A stretch of DNA of 64,000 nucleotides, taken from positions 868,001 to 932,000 of the forward strand of contig NZ_JABAIA010000001.1 in NCBI RefSeq assembly GCF_012641275.1, read 5' to 3'. Within the stretch, counting starts at the first letter, position 1, and every line of letters starts with the position of its first letter. Shown here one piece after another: positions 34,920 to 43,644 of this stretch. The notes under the pieces are model-generated. The model was not told where the DNA came from. It saw nothing but the letters and a program-made list of their open reading frames with translations, and searched no databases. The stretch comes from Chitinophaga varians. GTDB lineage: Bacteria > Bacteroidota > Bacteroidia > Chitinophagales > Chitinophagaceae. The translations under genes were made by a program, and so were the position numbers.

Positions 34920-35900
34920 ATGAAAAAATTGAACAACATTGCAGTCCTTACCTCCGGTGGAGATGCCCCGGGCATGAACGCAGCCGTTCGTGCGGTGGTA
35001 AGAACGGGCATTTATCATCAGCTGAATGTGTTCGGCGTCATGTATGGATATAGGGGAATTTTAAAGAACGAAATCTTCCCGATGGAGTCCAAATCTGTTG
35101 CCAACATTATTCAACGCGGAGGCACCATCTTAAAGACCGCCCGGTGCAAAGAGTTCTATGAATATGAAGGGCGAAAGAAAGCTTATGAAAATCTGAAAAA
35201 GCACAACATTGACGGGTTGATTGTGATCGGGGGAGATGGTTCGTTCAATGGAGCTCAGAAATTCAGCCAGGAATTTGACATTCCCTGTATAGGCTTGCCT
35301 GGTACTATTGACAAGGACATTGCGGGAACTGACAACACCATTGGTTTTGATACGGCGGTGAATACTGCGATCGATGCCATTGACAAAATCAGGGACACCG
35401 CAGACGCGCATGACCGGCTGTTTGTGATCGAAGTAATGGGCCGTGACGCCGGTTACATCGCTTTACACAGCGGTATCGCCACTGGTGCCGAGCATATTAT
35501 GATGCCTGAGCGCAAAACCGAATTGCACGACATTATTGAAGAATTGCAGGCCAATGAACGCCGCAAAAAACTGGTAAATCTGATCGTGGTGGCTGAAGGT
35601 GACGAAACCGGAGGCGCCAATGAAGTAGCACGCCGCATTAAAGAAAGTTGTCCGCAACTGGATACCAGAGTATGTATCCTCGGACATATCCAAAGGGGTG
35701 GCTCTCCCTCCTGTACAGACCGTATCCTGGCAAGCCGTATGGGCTATGCCGCTGTAGACGCCCTCCTCGAAGGCATTCACAATGTCATGATCGGGATCGT
35801 AAACGACAAGATCCATTATACCCCCCTGGACAAAGCCGTTAAAGCCAAACAGGAAATTGACCCCGAATGGTTTAAGATTGTTAAAATTCTTGCGAGTTAA
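34920..35900 (+). CDS. pfkA: 6-phosphofructokinase
   Basis: A 326-residue ATP-dependent enzyme making fructose 1,6-bisphosphate, the committed step of glycolysis. Motifs: TSGGDAPGMNAAVRAVVR (ATP site), GGDGSFNGA, LPGTIDKDIAGTDNTIGFDTA with catalytic Asp, EVMGRDAGYIALHSGI, and LGHIQRGGSPSCTDRILASRMG. GGDGS with Gly after GGD fits the ATP-using group. Standard length. Twelve bp upstream of pyk, so they form a glycolytic operon. Confidence 0.98.
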   Translation: MKKLNNIAVLTSGGDAPGMNAAVRAVVRTGIYHQLNVFGVMYGYRGILKNEIFPMESKSVANIIQRGGTILKTARCKEFYEYEGRKKAYENLKKHNIDGLIVIGGDGSFNGAQKFSQEFDIPCIGLPGTIDKDIAGTDNTIGFDTAVNTAIDAIDKIRDTADAHDRLFVIEVMGRDAGYIALHSGIATGAEHIMMPERKTELHDIIEELQANERRKKLVNLIVVAEGDETGGANEVARRIKESCPQLDTRVCILGHIQRGGSPSCTDRILASRMGYAAVDALLEGIHNVMIGIVNDKIHYTPLDKAVKAKQEIDPEWFKIVKILAS

Positions 35901-35912
35901 AAAATAAGACTT

Positions 35913-37400
35913 ATGAGTACAAAGGATCTTTCGAAATACTATCACAAGCAGATGGACAACGCTGCCGGCAGAGCACACTCTTCCCGTAAAACAAAAATCG
36001 TGGCAACTGTTGGTCCGGCCTGTGATACCTATGAACAACTGCTGGCGCTGGTGAAAGCGGGCGTAAACGTATTCCGCCTCAACTTCTCCCACGGCTCGCA
36101 CGAAGATAAACTGCGGATCATTGAATATATCCGTCAGATCAACAAGACCGAACCTTACAACGTAGCCATGCTCGGAGACCTTCAGGGACCGAAACTCCGC
36201 GTTGGTGAAATTGAAAATAACGCCCTGCCGCTGAAAAAAGGTGATATCCTCACCTTTGTCAACGAAAAAGTAGTGGGCAACATGGAAAAAATCTACGTTT
36301 CCTACCCTGACCTGTACAAAGATCTTCGCGTTGGCCAGAAAATCCTGCTGGACGACGGTAAAATCGAAACAGTAGTAAAGGAACTGCTTCCTACCGGTGA
36401 AATCAAAGCCGAAGTAAGCCTGCCCGGCGTGCTGTCTTCCAAAAAAGGTTTTAACCTGCCAGACACCAAAGTATCGTTGCCGGCCCTGACCGAAAAGGAC
36501 GTGGTGGACCTCGAGTTCATCATCGACCAGGAACTGGACTGGGTAGCCCTGTCTTTCGTACGCAGCGTAAAAGACCTGACCGATCTGCGCAAGCGCCTGG
36601 AAGCAAGGAACTCCAAAATCAAAATCATCTCCAAAATAGAAAAACCGGAGGCGATCCAAAACCTGAAAGAAATCATCTGGGAAAGTGACGGCGTAATGAT
36701 CGCCCGTGGCGACCTCGGCGTAGAACTGCCGGTAGAGCAGATCCCGATGATCCAGAAAGATATTATCCGTAAATGTATCCACCGCGCGAAGCCCGTTATC
36801 GTAGCTACGCAGATGATGGAAAGCATGATCGACCGCACCCGTCCGAACCGTTCCGAAATCACCGACGTGGCCAATGCCGTACTGGAAGGCTCTGACGCCG
36901 TGATGCTCAGCGGTGAGACCGCTACCGGACAGTTCCCTGAACTGGTGATCCAGACCATGCACAAAATCATCATGGAAGTGGAAAAAGAAGCGATCATCTA
37001 CAACCGTAACCTGATCCCTCACCGCCACTCCCCTACCTTCCTCAGCGACGCCCTCTGCTACAACGCTTGTAAAATCGCTGAAGACCTGGACGCAGATGCC
37101 CTCATCGGCATGACCCAGAGCGGTTATACCGGCTTTATGCTGAGCAGCTACCGTCCACGTTCACCGCTGTACGTGTTCACCAAAGAAAGAACACTGGTAA
37201 ACCAACTGAGCCTCAGCTGGGGTGTACGCGCCTTCTACTATGAAGAAGAAGAAAGCCTCGATGATATCGTATTCGATCAGATCAACATCCTGAAAGAAAG
37301 AGGATTCATCAAAGTGGGCGATGTGGCAGTAAACACCGGCAGCACACCAGTAAAACTGCACCTGCCAACTAACATGCTCAAAATTACCCGTGTGGAATAG
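35913..37400 (+). CDS. pyk: pyruvate kinase
   Basis: A 495-residue enzyme converting phosphoenolpyruvate and ADP to pyruvate and ATP. Recognised by TKIVATVGPAC, FRLNFSHGSHEDK, the DLQGPKLRVGEI segment, KIISKIEKPEAIQNL (catalytic Lys), MIARGDLGVELP, and ATQMMESMI...PNRSEITDVANAVLEGSDAVMLSGETA (given in parts). C-terminal allosteric domain present. Co-transcribed with pfkA and closed by a strong terminator. Confidence 0.98.
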   Translation: MSTKDLSKYYHKQMDNAAGRAHSSRKTKIVATVGPACDTYEQLLALVKAGVNVFRLNFSHGSHEDKLRIIEYIRQINKTEPYNVAMLGDLQGPKLRVGEIENNALPLKKGDILTFVNEKVVGNMEKIYVSYPDLYKDLRVGQKILLDDGKIETVVKELLPTGEIKAEVSLPGVLSSKKGFNLPDTKVSLPALTEKDVVDLEFIIDQELDWVALSFVRSVKDLTDLRKRLEARNSKIKIISKIEKPEAIQNLKEIIWESDGVMIARGDLGVELPVEQIPMIQKDIIRKCIHRAKPVIVATQMMESMIDRTRPNRSEITDVANAVLEGSDAVMLSGETATGQFPELVIQTMHKIIMEVEKEAIIYNRNLIPHRHSPTFLSDALCYNACKIAEDLDADALIGMTQSGYTGFMLSSYRPRSPLYVFTKERTLVNQLSLSWGVRAFYYEEEESLDDIVFDQINILKERGFIKVGDVAVNTGSTPVKLHLPTNMLKITRVE

Positions 37401-37428
37401 TTTTCTGCAGAAAATCTGACATTTATAT

Positions 37429-37467
37429 AAAAGGAGAGGCTCGCCTAAATGGCGAGCCTCTCCTTTT
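37429..37467 (+). terminator. intrinsic terminator of pfkA-pyk
   Basis: Perfect 17-bp stem AAAAGGAGAGGCTCGCC / GGCGAGCCTCTCCTTTT with 5-nt loop; only four T follow before the REP-like palindrome. Confidence 0.85.
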
Positions 37468-37468
37468 G

Positions 37469-37712
37469 GCCCAGGGCTGAAGCCCTGGGCTACGATTAGT
37501 TTTTTGGGTCCTTGCATCAGTGGTAGCTATGACTGTTGGCGTGTAGTCCTGGTAGGTGATACAGGAGGCTATGACCCTGATGATGGGAGTATAGCTTTTG
37601 TAATGTTATATAAAGAAACTATAGCCCTAATGATAGGTGTATAGCGTTTATATGTGATGTAAAGAAACCGCAGCCCTGGTTTCTAAACGTAGCCCAGGGC
37701 TTCAGCCCTGGG
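37469..37712. repeat. REPIN-like pair of palindromes around degenerate tandem repeats
   Basis: Palindrome GCCCAGGGCT-GA-AGCCCTGGGC (37469-37490, followed by TACGATTAG) and an inverted copy at 37693-37712 (preceded by the complement of TACGTTTAG). Between them are ~50-bp degenerate units: 37568-37618 and 37619-37668 align well (CTATGACCCTGATGATGGG vs CTATAGCCCTAATGATAGG, both ending TAAAGAAAC), with a weaker unit from ~37524. The right palindrome contains the stop codon of the MFS gene. No other gene in this 300-bp gap. Confidence 0.75.
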
Positions 37713-38868
37713 AAGGCTTTTTGTAGGTAGCCAAATATATCATCAGCGCGGTAAGTATCAGCAGTGTGCCGGCTAAACACACCCCATTCCATTTGCCTAC
37801 TGACCAAACCCATAACCCTAAGCCTGAGCCAACGGAAGTGCCGATAAAGCTGGTCGTCATAAACACGGTGTTCAGGCGGTTGCGTGCTTCCGGCAGCAGT
37901 GCGTATATGCGTGTTTGGTTGGAGACATGGATACCTTGTAAACCAAGGTCTATCGCGATGATTCCAATGATGATTCCGATGATGTTTGCCTGGAAGACAT
38001 AAAACATCGCGTAACCGGCCAGCAGGAAGATGATACCATACCCAATGGCTATACGCGGATTCTTTTTGTCTGCGATGCGCCCTATCAACGGGGCGCCCAG
38101 TGCGCCCGCAGCAGCAGCCAGGCCCATCAGGCCTATTTGTTCGCTGGTGTACAGGAACGGTTTATCAGACAACAGGAACACGACGGTGGTCCAGAACATG
38201 CCGAACATCGCAAAACAGCAGGCGTTGATAGCAGATGCCTCACGCAGCATCGGTTGTTCTTTGGCCAGCGTGAGCAACGACTTCATCAGGTCACCGTAGG
38301 TACCGGTGAACTGTGGTTTGCTTTGGGGAAACGAAAAGATCATGATTACCACGAGTAACGCACTGATACCCGCAGCGATGAAGAACATGGCACGCCAGCC
38401 CCAGTGGTGCCCCACTACGCCGCTCAGCGTGCGGGACAACAATATGCCTACCAGCAGTCCGCTCATAATAGTGCCGATCACCTTGCCCCTGTTGGCCGCA
38501 TCAGTCAGATGTGCTGCCAGCGGCAGTATCAGTTGAGGTACCACAGACGTAAAACCTATCAGCAGTCCTGTGATTTTCAGCATCAGGATGTTTTGGGAGA
38601 AGCCTGCTGCTGCGAGGGCCACTACGGCCGTTGCAGTCATGGCGATAATTTGCCCTTTACGCTCGAGCTTGTCACCCAACGGAACACAGAAGAGGAGCCC
38701 CAGCGCATAACCTACCTGTGTAAAAAAAGTCACCTGCCCCGCATTGCTTTCAGATACGCCGAACTCCTGGCTCATCAGTACCAGCAGCGGCTGACTGTAG
38801 TAAATATTAGCTACGATAAGGCCCGTGCAAAGGGCCATGATCATGATATTCCATTTGCTTAATGCCAT
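37702..38868 (-). CDS. MFS transporter
   Basis: A 388-residue protein with twelve predicted membrane helices. Family marks: GYALGLLFCVPLGDKLERKG (loop 2-3 motif), RTLSGVVGHHWGWRAMF, and GAPLIGRIADKKNPR in the second half. Looks like a drug or metabolite exporter of the YnfM/AraJ-like type. ATG 38868 is preferred to 38892. The last residues SQG and the TGA stop are encoded by the REP-like palindrome, as in aroQ. Confidence 0.9.
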   Translation of the reverse strand: MALSKWNIMIMALCTGLIVANIYYSQPLLVLMSQEFGVSESNAGQVTFFTQVGYALGLLFCVPLGDKLERKGQIIAMTATAVVALAAAGFSQNILMLKITGLLIGFTSVVPQLILPLAAHLTDAANRGKVIGTIMSGLLVGILLSRTLSGVVGHHWGWRAMFFIAAGISALLVVIMIFSFPQSKPQFTGTYGDLMKSLLTLAKEQPMLREASAINACCFAMFGMFWTTVVFLLSDKPFLYTSEQIGLMGLAAAAGALGAPLIGRIADKKNPRIAIGYGIIFLLAGYAMFYVFQANIIGIIIGIIAIDLGLQGIHVSNQTRIYALLPEARNRLNTVFMTTSFIGTSVGSGLGLWVWSVGKWNGVCLAGTLLILTALMIYLATYKKPSQG

Positions 38869-38945
38869 ATAACCTGTCTTTTGGAGATGCAAAGATACAG
38901 TTCTCCACTCATCCCGGCGGGAAAGAGTGTTTAATATGAAATGGC

Positions 38946-38953
38946 TAAATTTG
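38946..38953 (+). promoter_or_regulatory. -7 element (TAAATTTG) of aldehyde dehydrogenase gene
   Basis: Perfect TAnnTTTG match 38 bp before ATG 38992; because it lies downstream of the ATG at 38941, it argues for the later start. Confidence 0.55.
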
Positions 38954-38991
38954 TGATTATTTCACTGCTTACGGGCAAAAAGGTTACAGCT

Positions 38992-40347
38992 ATGTTTACA
39001 AGTATCAATCCGTTTACACAGAAGACCATTGCTGAATATACGCCGCATACCCCTGCGGAAATTGAACAGAAGCTACAGACAGGAGAAAAGGCCTACCGCA
39101 CGTTGTTACAGGTACCGCTGGAGCAGCGCCGGAAATGGATGATGCAGGTTGCAGGTTCATTAAAAGCTAACGTGGAAGCACATGCCGCCCTGATCACACA
39201 GGAGATGGGCAAAACACTGAAGGAAGCCAGGGCAGAAGTGTTGAAATGTGCCGCCACCGCAGAATACTTCGCAGAGAACATCACTCAAATATTACAGCCA
39301 CGGCCTATTGAGTCGGAGGCCTACAAAAGTTACGTGAGTTATGAGCCCAAGGGCATCATTCTCGCCATTATGCCGTGGAACTTCCCCTACTGGCAGGTTT
39401 TCCGTTTCGCTATTCCTAACGTATTAGCCGGTAACACCGGCCTGCTAAAGCACGCCAGCAATGTAAGCGGCTGTGCGCTGGCCATCGAAAAAGTGTTTAT
39501 GGAATCCGGTTTTCCTGAGGGCACTTTCCAGTCGTTGCTCGTATCTTCCAAAGACCTGGAGCCGATTGTGGCCGATCCGCGGGTGCAGGGCGTAACGCTG
39601 ACCGGCAGCACGCCCGCCGGCAAAAGTGTGGCCGCACTGGCAGGCAAATACCTGAAGAAAACGGTGCTGGAGCTGGGAGGCAGCGATCCGTTCATCGTGT
39701 TAAAAGATGCCGACCTGGAAGCCGCCGCCAGGACCGCCGTACAGGGACGTATGCAAAACGCGGGGCAGTCCTGCATTGCCGCCAAACGATGGATCGTGGA
39801 AAAAGAGATCGTGCCCGCCTTTACCGCCGCCGTGCGCCATCTGCTGGAGCACCTGCAGCAGGGCGATCCCACCCTCGACAGTACCAATATGGGGCCCATG
39901 GCCCGTCCGGACCTTGCTGAAGAACTGGCCAAACAACTGCAGGACACCATCCGCCAGGGCGCCAAACTGGAATTGGGCGGCACCTATGAAGGATGTAACT
40001 TTGCCCCGACACTGTTGACCGGCGTCACCAGTGATATGACCGCTTTCCGGGAGGAGACGTTCGGACCGGTGGCCGTGATTATTGAAGCTGCCGACGAAGA
40101 CGAAGCCATAGCGCTGGCCAACGAGACTGACTTCGGCCTTGGTTCCGCGCTGTGGACCAGCGACCTGGACAAAGCCGCCCGCCTGGCCACACGGATAGAA
40201 AGCGGCAACGTATTTATCAACGCGATGGTGCGGTCCGATGCCCGGCTGCCTTTTGGCGGTGTCAAACAATCCGGCTATGGCAGGGAGCTGTCACTGGAAG
40301 GCACACACGAATTTTTGAACATCAAGACTGTTTATATACAAGAATAA
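38992..40347 (+). CDS. NAD(P)-dependent succinate-semialdehyde dehydrogenase type aldehyde dehydrogenase
   Basis: A 451-residue aldehyde dehydrogenase. Catalytic residues visible: Asn130 (IMPWNFPYW), Lys153 (LLKHASNV), Glu227 ([10 protein letters not shown]) and nucleophile Cys261 ([11 protein letters not shown]). The short length and [12 protein letters not shown] segment resemble the GabD/YneI-like succinate-semialdehyde dehydrogenase group. Oxidises an aldehyde to an acid, substrate unproven. Followed 7 bp later by coaA. Confidence 0.9.
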   Translation: MFTSINPFTQKTIAEYTPHTPAEIEQKLQTGEKAYRTLLQVPLEQRRKWMMQVAGSLKANVEAHAALITQEMGKTLKEARAEVLKCAATAEYFAENITQILQPRPIESEAYKSYVSYEPKGIILAIMPWNFPYWQVFRFAIPNVLAGNTGLLKHASNVSGCALAIEKVFMESGFPEGTFQSLLVSSKDLEPIVADPRVQGVTLTGSTPAGKSVAALAGKYLKKTVLELGGSDPFIVLKDADLEAAARTAVQGRMQNAGQSCIAAKRWIVEKEIVPAFTAAVRHLLEHLQQGDPTLDSTNMGPMARPDLAEELAKQLQDTIRQGAKLELGGTYEGCNFAPTLLTGVTSDMTAFREETFGPVAVIIEAADEDEAIALANETDFGLGSALWTSDLDKAARLATRIESGNVFINAMVRSDARLPFGGVKQSGYGRELSLEGTHEFLNIKTVYIQE

Positions 40348-40354
40348 CTGTAAA

Positions 40355-41314
40355 ATGACCACGTCCCTTAAACGAGAACGATATACTCCCTATATCACTT
40401 TCTCCCGTGAAGAATGGGCAGAAACGAGCGGCGATGCATTGCTGCAGCTGCAGGACTATTACGATCTGGAACAGCTGCAGGGCATGAACGAACCGCTTAC
40501 GCAGGAGGAAATCACCCAGATATACCTGCCCCTGGCCCACCTGCTTAATTTGTACGTAAAATCGTCACAGACATTACACAAAGCCACCAGCAGCTTTCTC
40601 GGCAGCCAGGAGCTGAAAGTGCCTTACATCATCGGCATAGCAGGTAGTGTAGCCGTCGGCAAAAGCACCACCGCCCGTGTATTGCAACGGCTGTTACAGG
40701 CCTGGCCCGATCACCCGCGTGTAGACCTTGTCACCACCGACGGGTTCCTGTATCCCAACAAAACACTGGAAGCCAATAAAATCATGAACCGTAAAGGCTT
40801 CCCTGAAAGTTATGATATCAAAAGGCTGATTCATTTCCTCGCAGATGTGAAGTCCGGCAAGGAAAGAGTGGCCGCGCCGCTCTACTCCCACCTGGAATAT
40901 GACGTGCTGCCCGGTCAGCTGCAATGGATAGAACAGCCCGACATCGTGATCGTAGAAGGCGTGAACGTGTTGCAGGTAAGACCCCGGCAACAACAGAAAG
41001 ACCCGGCCATTTTCGTGTCAGATTTCTTCGATTTTTCTATTTATGTAGATGCCGCAGAAAAAGATATCCGCAAATGGTATATCTCCCGCTTCGAATCGTT
41101 GCGGGCCACCGCTTTCCAGAACCCGGAATCTTTCTTCCACCGCTATGCGCACCTGTCAGATGCCGCTACCGTGGAACTTGCCACCCAGATATGGGATGAC
41201 ATCAACAAACCCAACCTGGAACAGAATATCGCCCCTACCCGCTACCGCGCCAGCCTGATACTGGAAAAAGGGCACCATCATTTTGTGCAGTCCGTTAAAC
41301 TGCGGAAGACTTAA
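40355..41314 (+). CDS. coaA: type I pantothenate kinase
   Basis: A 319-residue P-loop kinase phosphorylating pantothenate, first step of coenzyme A synthesis. P-loop GSVAVGKS at 97-104 (PanK-I form), then [36 protein letters not shown], and DFSIYVDA...WYISRF. Length is typical. Seven bp after the aldehyde dehydrogenase gene and followed by a terminator, so probably co-transcribed with it. Confidence 0.97.
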   Translation: MTTSLKRERYTPYITFSREEWAETSGDALLQLQDYYDLEQLQGMNEPLTQEEITQIYLPLAHLLNLYVKSSQTLHKATSSFLGSQELKVPYIIGIAGSVAVGKSTTARVLQRLLQAWPDHPRVDLVTTDGFLYPNKTLEANKIMNRKGFPESYDIKRLIHFLADVKSGKERVAAPLYSHLEYDVLPGQLQWIEQPDIVIVEGVNVLQVRPRQQQKDPAIFVSDFFDFSIYVDAAEKDIRKWYISRFESLRATAFQNPESFFHRYAHLSDAATVELATQIWDDINKPNLEQNIAPTRYRASLILEKGHHHFVQSVKLRKT

Positions 41315-41345
41315 ACGTTTATTCGTTAGCGTTATATGACCACCG

Positions 41346-41376
41346 GTCCGTACTTAGCAGGTACGGACTATTTTTT
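41346..41376 (+). terminator. intrinsic terminator after coaA
   Basis: Perfect stem GTCCGTAC / GTACGGAC (41346-41353, 41361-41368) with a 7-nt loop, then TATTTTTT. Confidence 0.88.
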
Positions 41377-41380
41377 ATGG

Positions 41381-41388
41381 TATATTTG
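41381..41388 (+). promoter_or_regulatory. -7 element (TATATTTG) of MBL hydrolase gene
   Basis: Perfect TAnnTTTG match 18 bp before ATG 41407, directly after the coaA terminator. It implies a short leader and excludes the in-frame ATG at 41377. Confidence 0.6.
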
Positions 41389-41406
41389 GTTTCTCATCTT
41401 AATATC

Positions 41407-42141
41407 ATGCAAATACACTTTCTTCGTCACGCTACCGTTATCATAGCATGGGGCAGTCACAAGATACTGGTCGACCCGATGCTCAGCCACAAAGACGCCC
41501 TCGACACCGTTCCCAATGCCGCCAACACACGCCGAAACCCGCTCATAGACCTGCCCCTGAGCGATGCGGCACTGTCAGCCATGCTGGAAACAATTGACGC
41601 CTTGATCGTCACACATCTTCACCGGGACCACTGGGACGTGGCGGCACAGCAGCTCGTGCCCAAACACCTACCCCTGTTCTGTCAACCGGAAGATGTGGAA
41701 AAACTCACAGCACAAGGTTTTACACAGCTCATACCAGTCCACACCAGCACCACCTGGGAAGGAATTCGTATATCCCGCACCGGTGGACAACATGGCACCG
41801 GTGAAATAGGCAAAATGATGGCGCCCGTATCCGGTTTTGTACTGGAAGAAGGCGCAGACCGCCTCTATATCGCCGGTGACACCATCTGGTGCGATGAAGT
41901 AAAAGCCACACTTGACCAGTACCAGCCAACAGACACCATCGTCAATGCCGGCGCCGCACAGTTTATCACCGGAGATCCTATCACCATGACGGCCGAAGAT
42001 GTGTTGCAGGTGCTGCAACACCCCGCACAAACCCGTGTAACAGCCGTACATATGGAAGCTATCAATCATTGTTACCTGACGAAAGAAATGCTAAAATCCG
42101 CTATTGGAGAAGGTTTTGTAGACAGATTGATTATTCCGTAA
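41407..42141 (+). CDS. MBL-fold metal-dependent hydrolase (UlaG-like)
   Basis: A 244-residue metallo-beta-lactamase-fold protein of the L-ascorbate-6-phosphate lactonase-like group: MQIHFLRHATVIIAWGSHKILVDPML, then THLHRDHWD (HxHxDH metal motif), TGGQHGTGEIG with a metal His, and YIAGDTIWCDEV with bridging Asp. Cytoplasmic; substrate unknown. Start chosen from the promoter position and family start. Confidence 0.88.
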   Translation: MQIHFLRHATVIIAWGSHKILVDPMLSHKDALDTVPNAANTRRNPLIDLPLSDAALSAMLETIDALIVTHLHRDHWDVAAQQLVPKHLPLFCQPEDVEKLTAQGFTQLIPVHTSTTWEGIRISRTGGQHGTGEIGKMMAPVSGFVLEEGADRLYIAGDTIWCDEVKATLDQYQPTDTIVNAGAAQFITGDPITMTAEDVLQVLQHPAQTRVTAVHMEAINHCYLTKEMLKSAIGEGFVDRLIIP

Positions 42142-42150
42142 AAATATTTT

Positions 42151-42181
42151 TTTGGAAGTATGAAATAAATGTATACCTTCG
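42151..42181 (+). promoter_or_regulatory. promoter of tRNA-Lys
   Basis: TTTG (42151-42154), 19-bp spacer, TACCTTCG (42174-42181), close to the Bacteroidota consensus TTTG-N19-TAnnTTTG, 21 bp before the mature tRNA. Confidence 0.75.
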
Positions 42182-42202
42182 CGCTCCATTCAACCGAATG
42201 AT

Positions 42203-42275
42203 GATTCCGTAGCTCAGTTGGTAGAGCAATACACTTTTAATGTATGGGCCCTGGGTTCGAGTCCCAGCGGGATCA
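42203..42275 (+). tRNA. tRNA-Lys (anticodon TTT)
   Basis: 73 nt folding as a full cloverleaf: acceptor GATTCCG/CGGGATC (with a T-G pair), D-arm GCTC/GAGC, anticodon arm ATACA/TGTAT with loop CTTTTAA (TTT at 42236-42238), T-arm CTGGG/CCCAG with TTCGAGT. Discriminator A; CCA is not encoded. It marks the left edge of an accessory region. Confidence 0.97.
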
Positions 42276-42278
42276 CAG

Positions 42279-42386
42279 ACAACTTACAAACCTCGCGCTA
42301 GTCGCGGGGTTTTGTTTTTTAGTCGAGCGTTTAGTTGAGTTCCTTTTATATAACCCCGATTTCTTTCCCGTACTATACAGGTTAAT
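42279..42386. repeat. tRNA-flank direct repeat, left copy, with terminator
   Basis: About 108 bp nearly identical to 43169-43278. Includes an intrinsic terminator: AACCTCGCG/CGCGGGGTT (42289-42311) and a T-rich tract to 42320. From 42387 to 42626 no gene is visible; an inverted repeat GATGAGCA/TGCTCATC occurs at ~42538-42581. Confidence 0.9.
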
Positions 42387-42626
42387 CAACTTTTACTCGC
42401 ATAATTTTTTACTATATTAGCCTAGTTTATCACAAATTGCTCCATAAAATGGAAGATGTCAATCTTTGGTTAGACCAGCCCAGAAAAGGTTAATTAGAAG
42501 TTAAGAATAAGGAGGTTTTATTTAAATAAAATCTTTCGATGAGCAATCTGGAAATTTTTCCGGACATCTTTCTGTGCTCATCCATCAACGTTTTCAATCG
42601 ATTATTTTTAACTTCATAATGAAAAG

Positions 42627-43001
42627 ATGAATACAATTTTGTGGATAATACAGGGGCTTCTCTCCGCATTTTTTATTTTGCCGGGTTATGGAAAAATTGC
42701 AGGAAGTAAAGAAAAGCACATCGCAGACGGACATTTGAAACCGAGCAGCTCTATAATACCAATTCGAATTTTAGGAGTTCTGGAATTATTAGGATGTATC
42801 GGCATTATAGTCCCATGGCTTTCTGGCATCGCGCCAATTATGACACCTATGACAGCAGCAGCCTTTTGCTCAATCATGTTAGCGGGTATGGTTGTTCACG
42901 TCAGGCAGAAGGAATACAAAATGCTCCCAATGTTGATGATAGTTTTTATCCTATCAGCAGTTGTTGCATATTTTAGGTTCGCTGCTCTGGATTCACAATA
43001 G
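42627..43001 (+). CDS. DoxX-like membrane protein inside the tRNA-flank repeat
   Basis: A 124-residue protein with four membrane segments: MNTILWIIQGLLSAFFILPGYGKIAG, IPIRILGVLELLGCIGIIVPWL, APIMTPMTAAAFCSIMLAG and MLPMLMIVFILSAVVAYFRF. The pattern (helix ending GYGKI, LGVLELLGCIG) fits the DoxX-like family. It is the only gene between the two direct repeats and its surroundings are AT-rich, suggesting cargo acquired by transfer. Confidence 0.82.
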   Translation: MNTILWIIQGLLSAFFILPGYGKIAGSKEKHIADGHLKPSSSIIPIRILGVLELLGCIGIIVPWLSGIAPIMTPMTAAAFCSIMLAGMVVHVRQKEYKMLPMLMIVFILSAVVAYFRFAALDSQ

Positions 43002-43067
43002 GGAATAGCCGAATTGAACATAACGATACCTAGCGAAATGGTCGTCAACTGCCATTCACAGCCGTCA

Positions 43068-43097
43068 GTTTAAGAGCACTGCAAGCTGCTCTTAAAC
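43068..43097. repeat. perfect 11-bp inverted repeat after the DoxX-like gene
   Basis: GTTTAAGAGCA / TGCTCTTAAAC with 8-nt loop CTGCAAGC. No T-run follows, so it is a weak terminator at best. Confidence 0.6.
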
Positions 43098-43140
43098 TAG
43101 CGCAATTTCGGCTAACTTACACAGATCTATATACAAAAAG

Positions 43141-43278
43141 TTCGAGTTTGGTACCATAGGGATCACAAGCAACTTACAAACCTCGCGCTAGTCGCGGGGT
43201 TTTGTTTTTTAGTCGAGCGTTTAGTTGAGTTCCTTTTATATAACCCCGATTTCTTTCCCGTACTTTATACAGGTTAAT
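43141..43278. repeat. tRNA-flank direct repeat, right copy, with tRNA 3'-end remnant
   Basis: Begins with TTCGAGT and GGGATCACA, the T-loop and 3' end of tRNA-Lys with diverged bases between, then repeats 42279-42386 almost exactly, including the terminator hairpin. Looks like an att-type or duplicated tRNA end. Confidence 0.8.
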
Positions 43279-43353
43279 TACCCTTTACTAAAGTATATTA
43301 TCTGTTACATAATCCTTAGGGCCTAAGTTTTAAACTCTTGTTCTAATTGTCCT

Positions 43354-43644
43354 TTATTTCTTGGTGTTTTTGTCTGTTATTTTTAGCAGGCAGTTTTTCT
43401 CGGTTGCTTTCTTTTTAGCAATATCAGGGGGTGGAGATTGCTTCACGGCATCTTTGTTTGCGGCTTGAAGAAATGGATTGTCATCAATTTTCGTACTGCA
43501 TTTGTTTGCAGTTTGAAGAAAAGGATCGGTGGTAATGTTTGATGTGGCGGCTGCCTGGAAAATAGGGGCAATAGCGCTTCTCATGCCAGCCGTAGCTGCA
43601 GCTAAAAAATGAAGATAGCAGACGCCTCTAACTCTTATTTGCAA
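43354..43644 (-). CDS. small hypothetical protein with PFLQ-ANK repeats
   Basis: A 96-residue frame (76 residues if started at ATG 43584, MRSAIAPIFQ). It has two similar units, DPFLQTANKCSTK and NPFLQAANKDAVK, and a related PIFQAAA, then a Lys-rich tail. No known domain. Could be a remnant of a larger gene or a small accessory gene; its setting in a gene-poor AT-rich stretch makes reality uncertain. Confidence 0.35.
   Translation of the reverse strand: MQIRVRGVCYLHFLAAATAGMRSAIAPIFQAAATSNITTDPFLQTANKCSTKIDDNPFLQAANKDAVKQSPPPDIAKKKATEKNCLLKITDKNTKK

Noticed and set aside
35463..37028. 521-codon minus-strand open frame across pfkA and pyk
   Set aside because: Spans two genuine glycolytic genes on the opposite strand; no recognisable protein features.
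42449..42493. 14-codon frame MEDVNLWLDQPRKG after tRNA-Lys
   Set aside because: Too short to support; may be a remnant but nothing confirms it.
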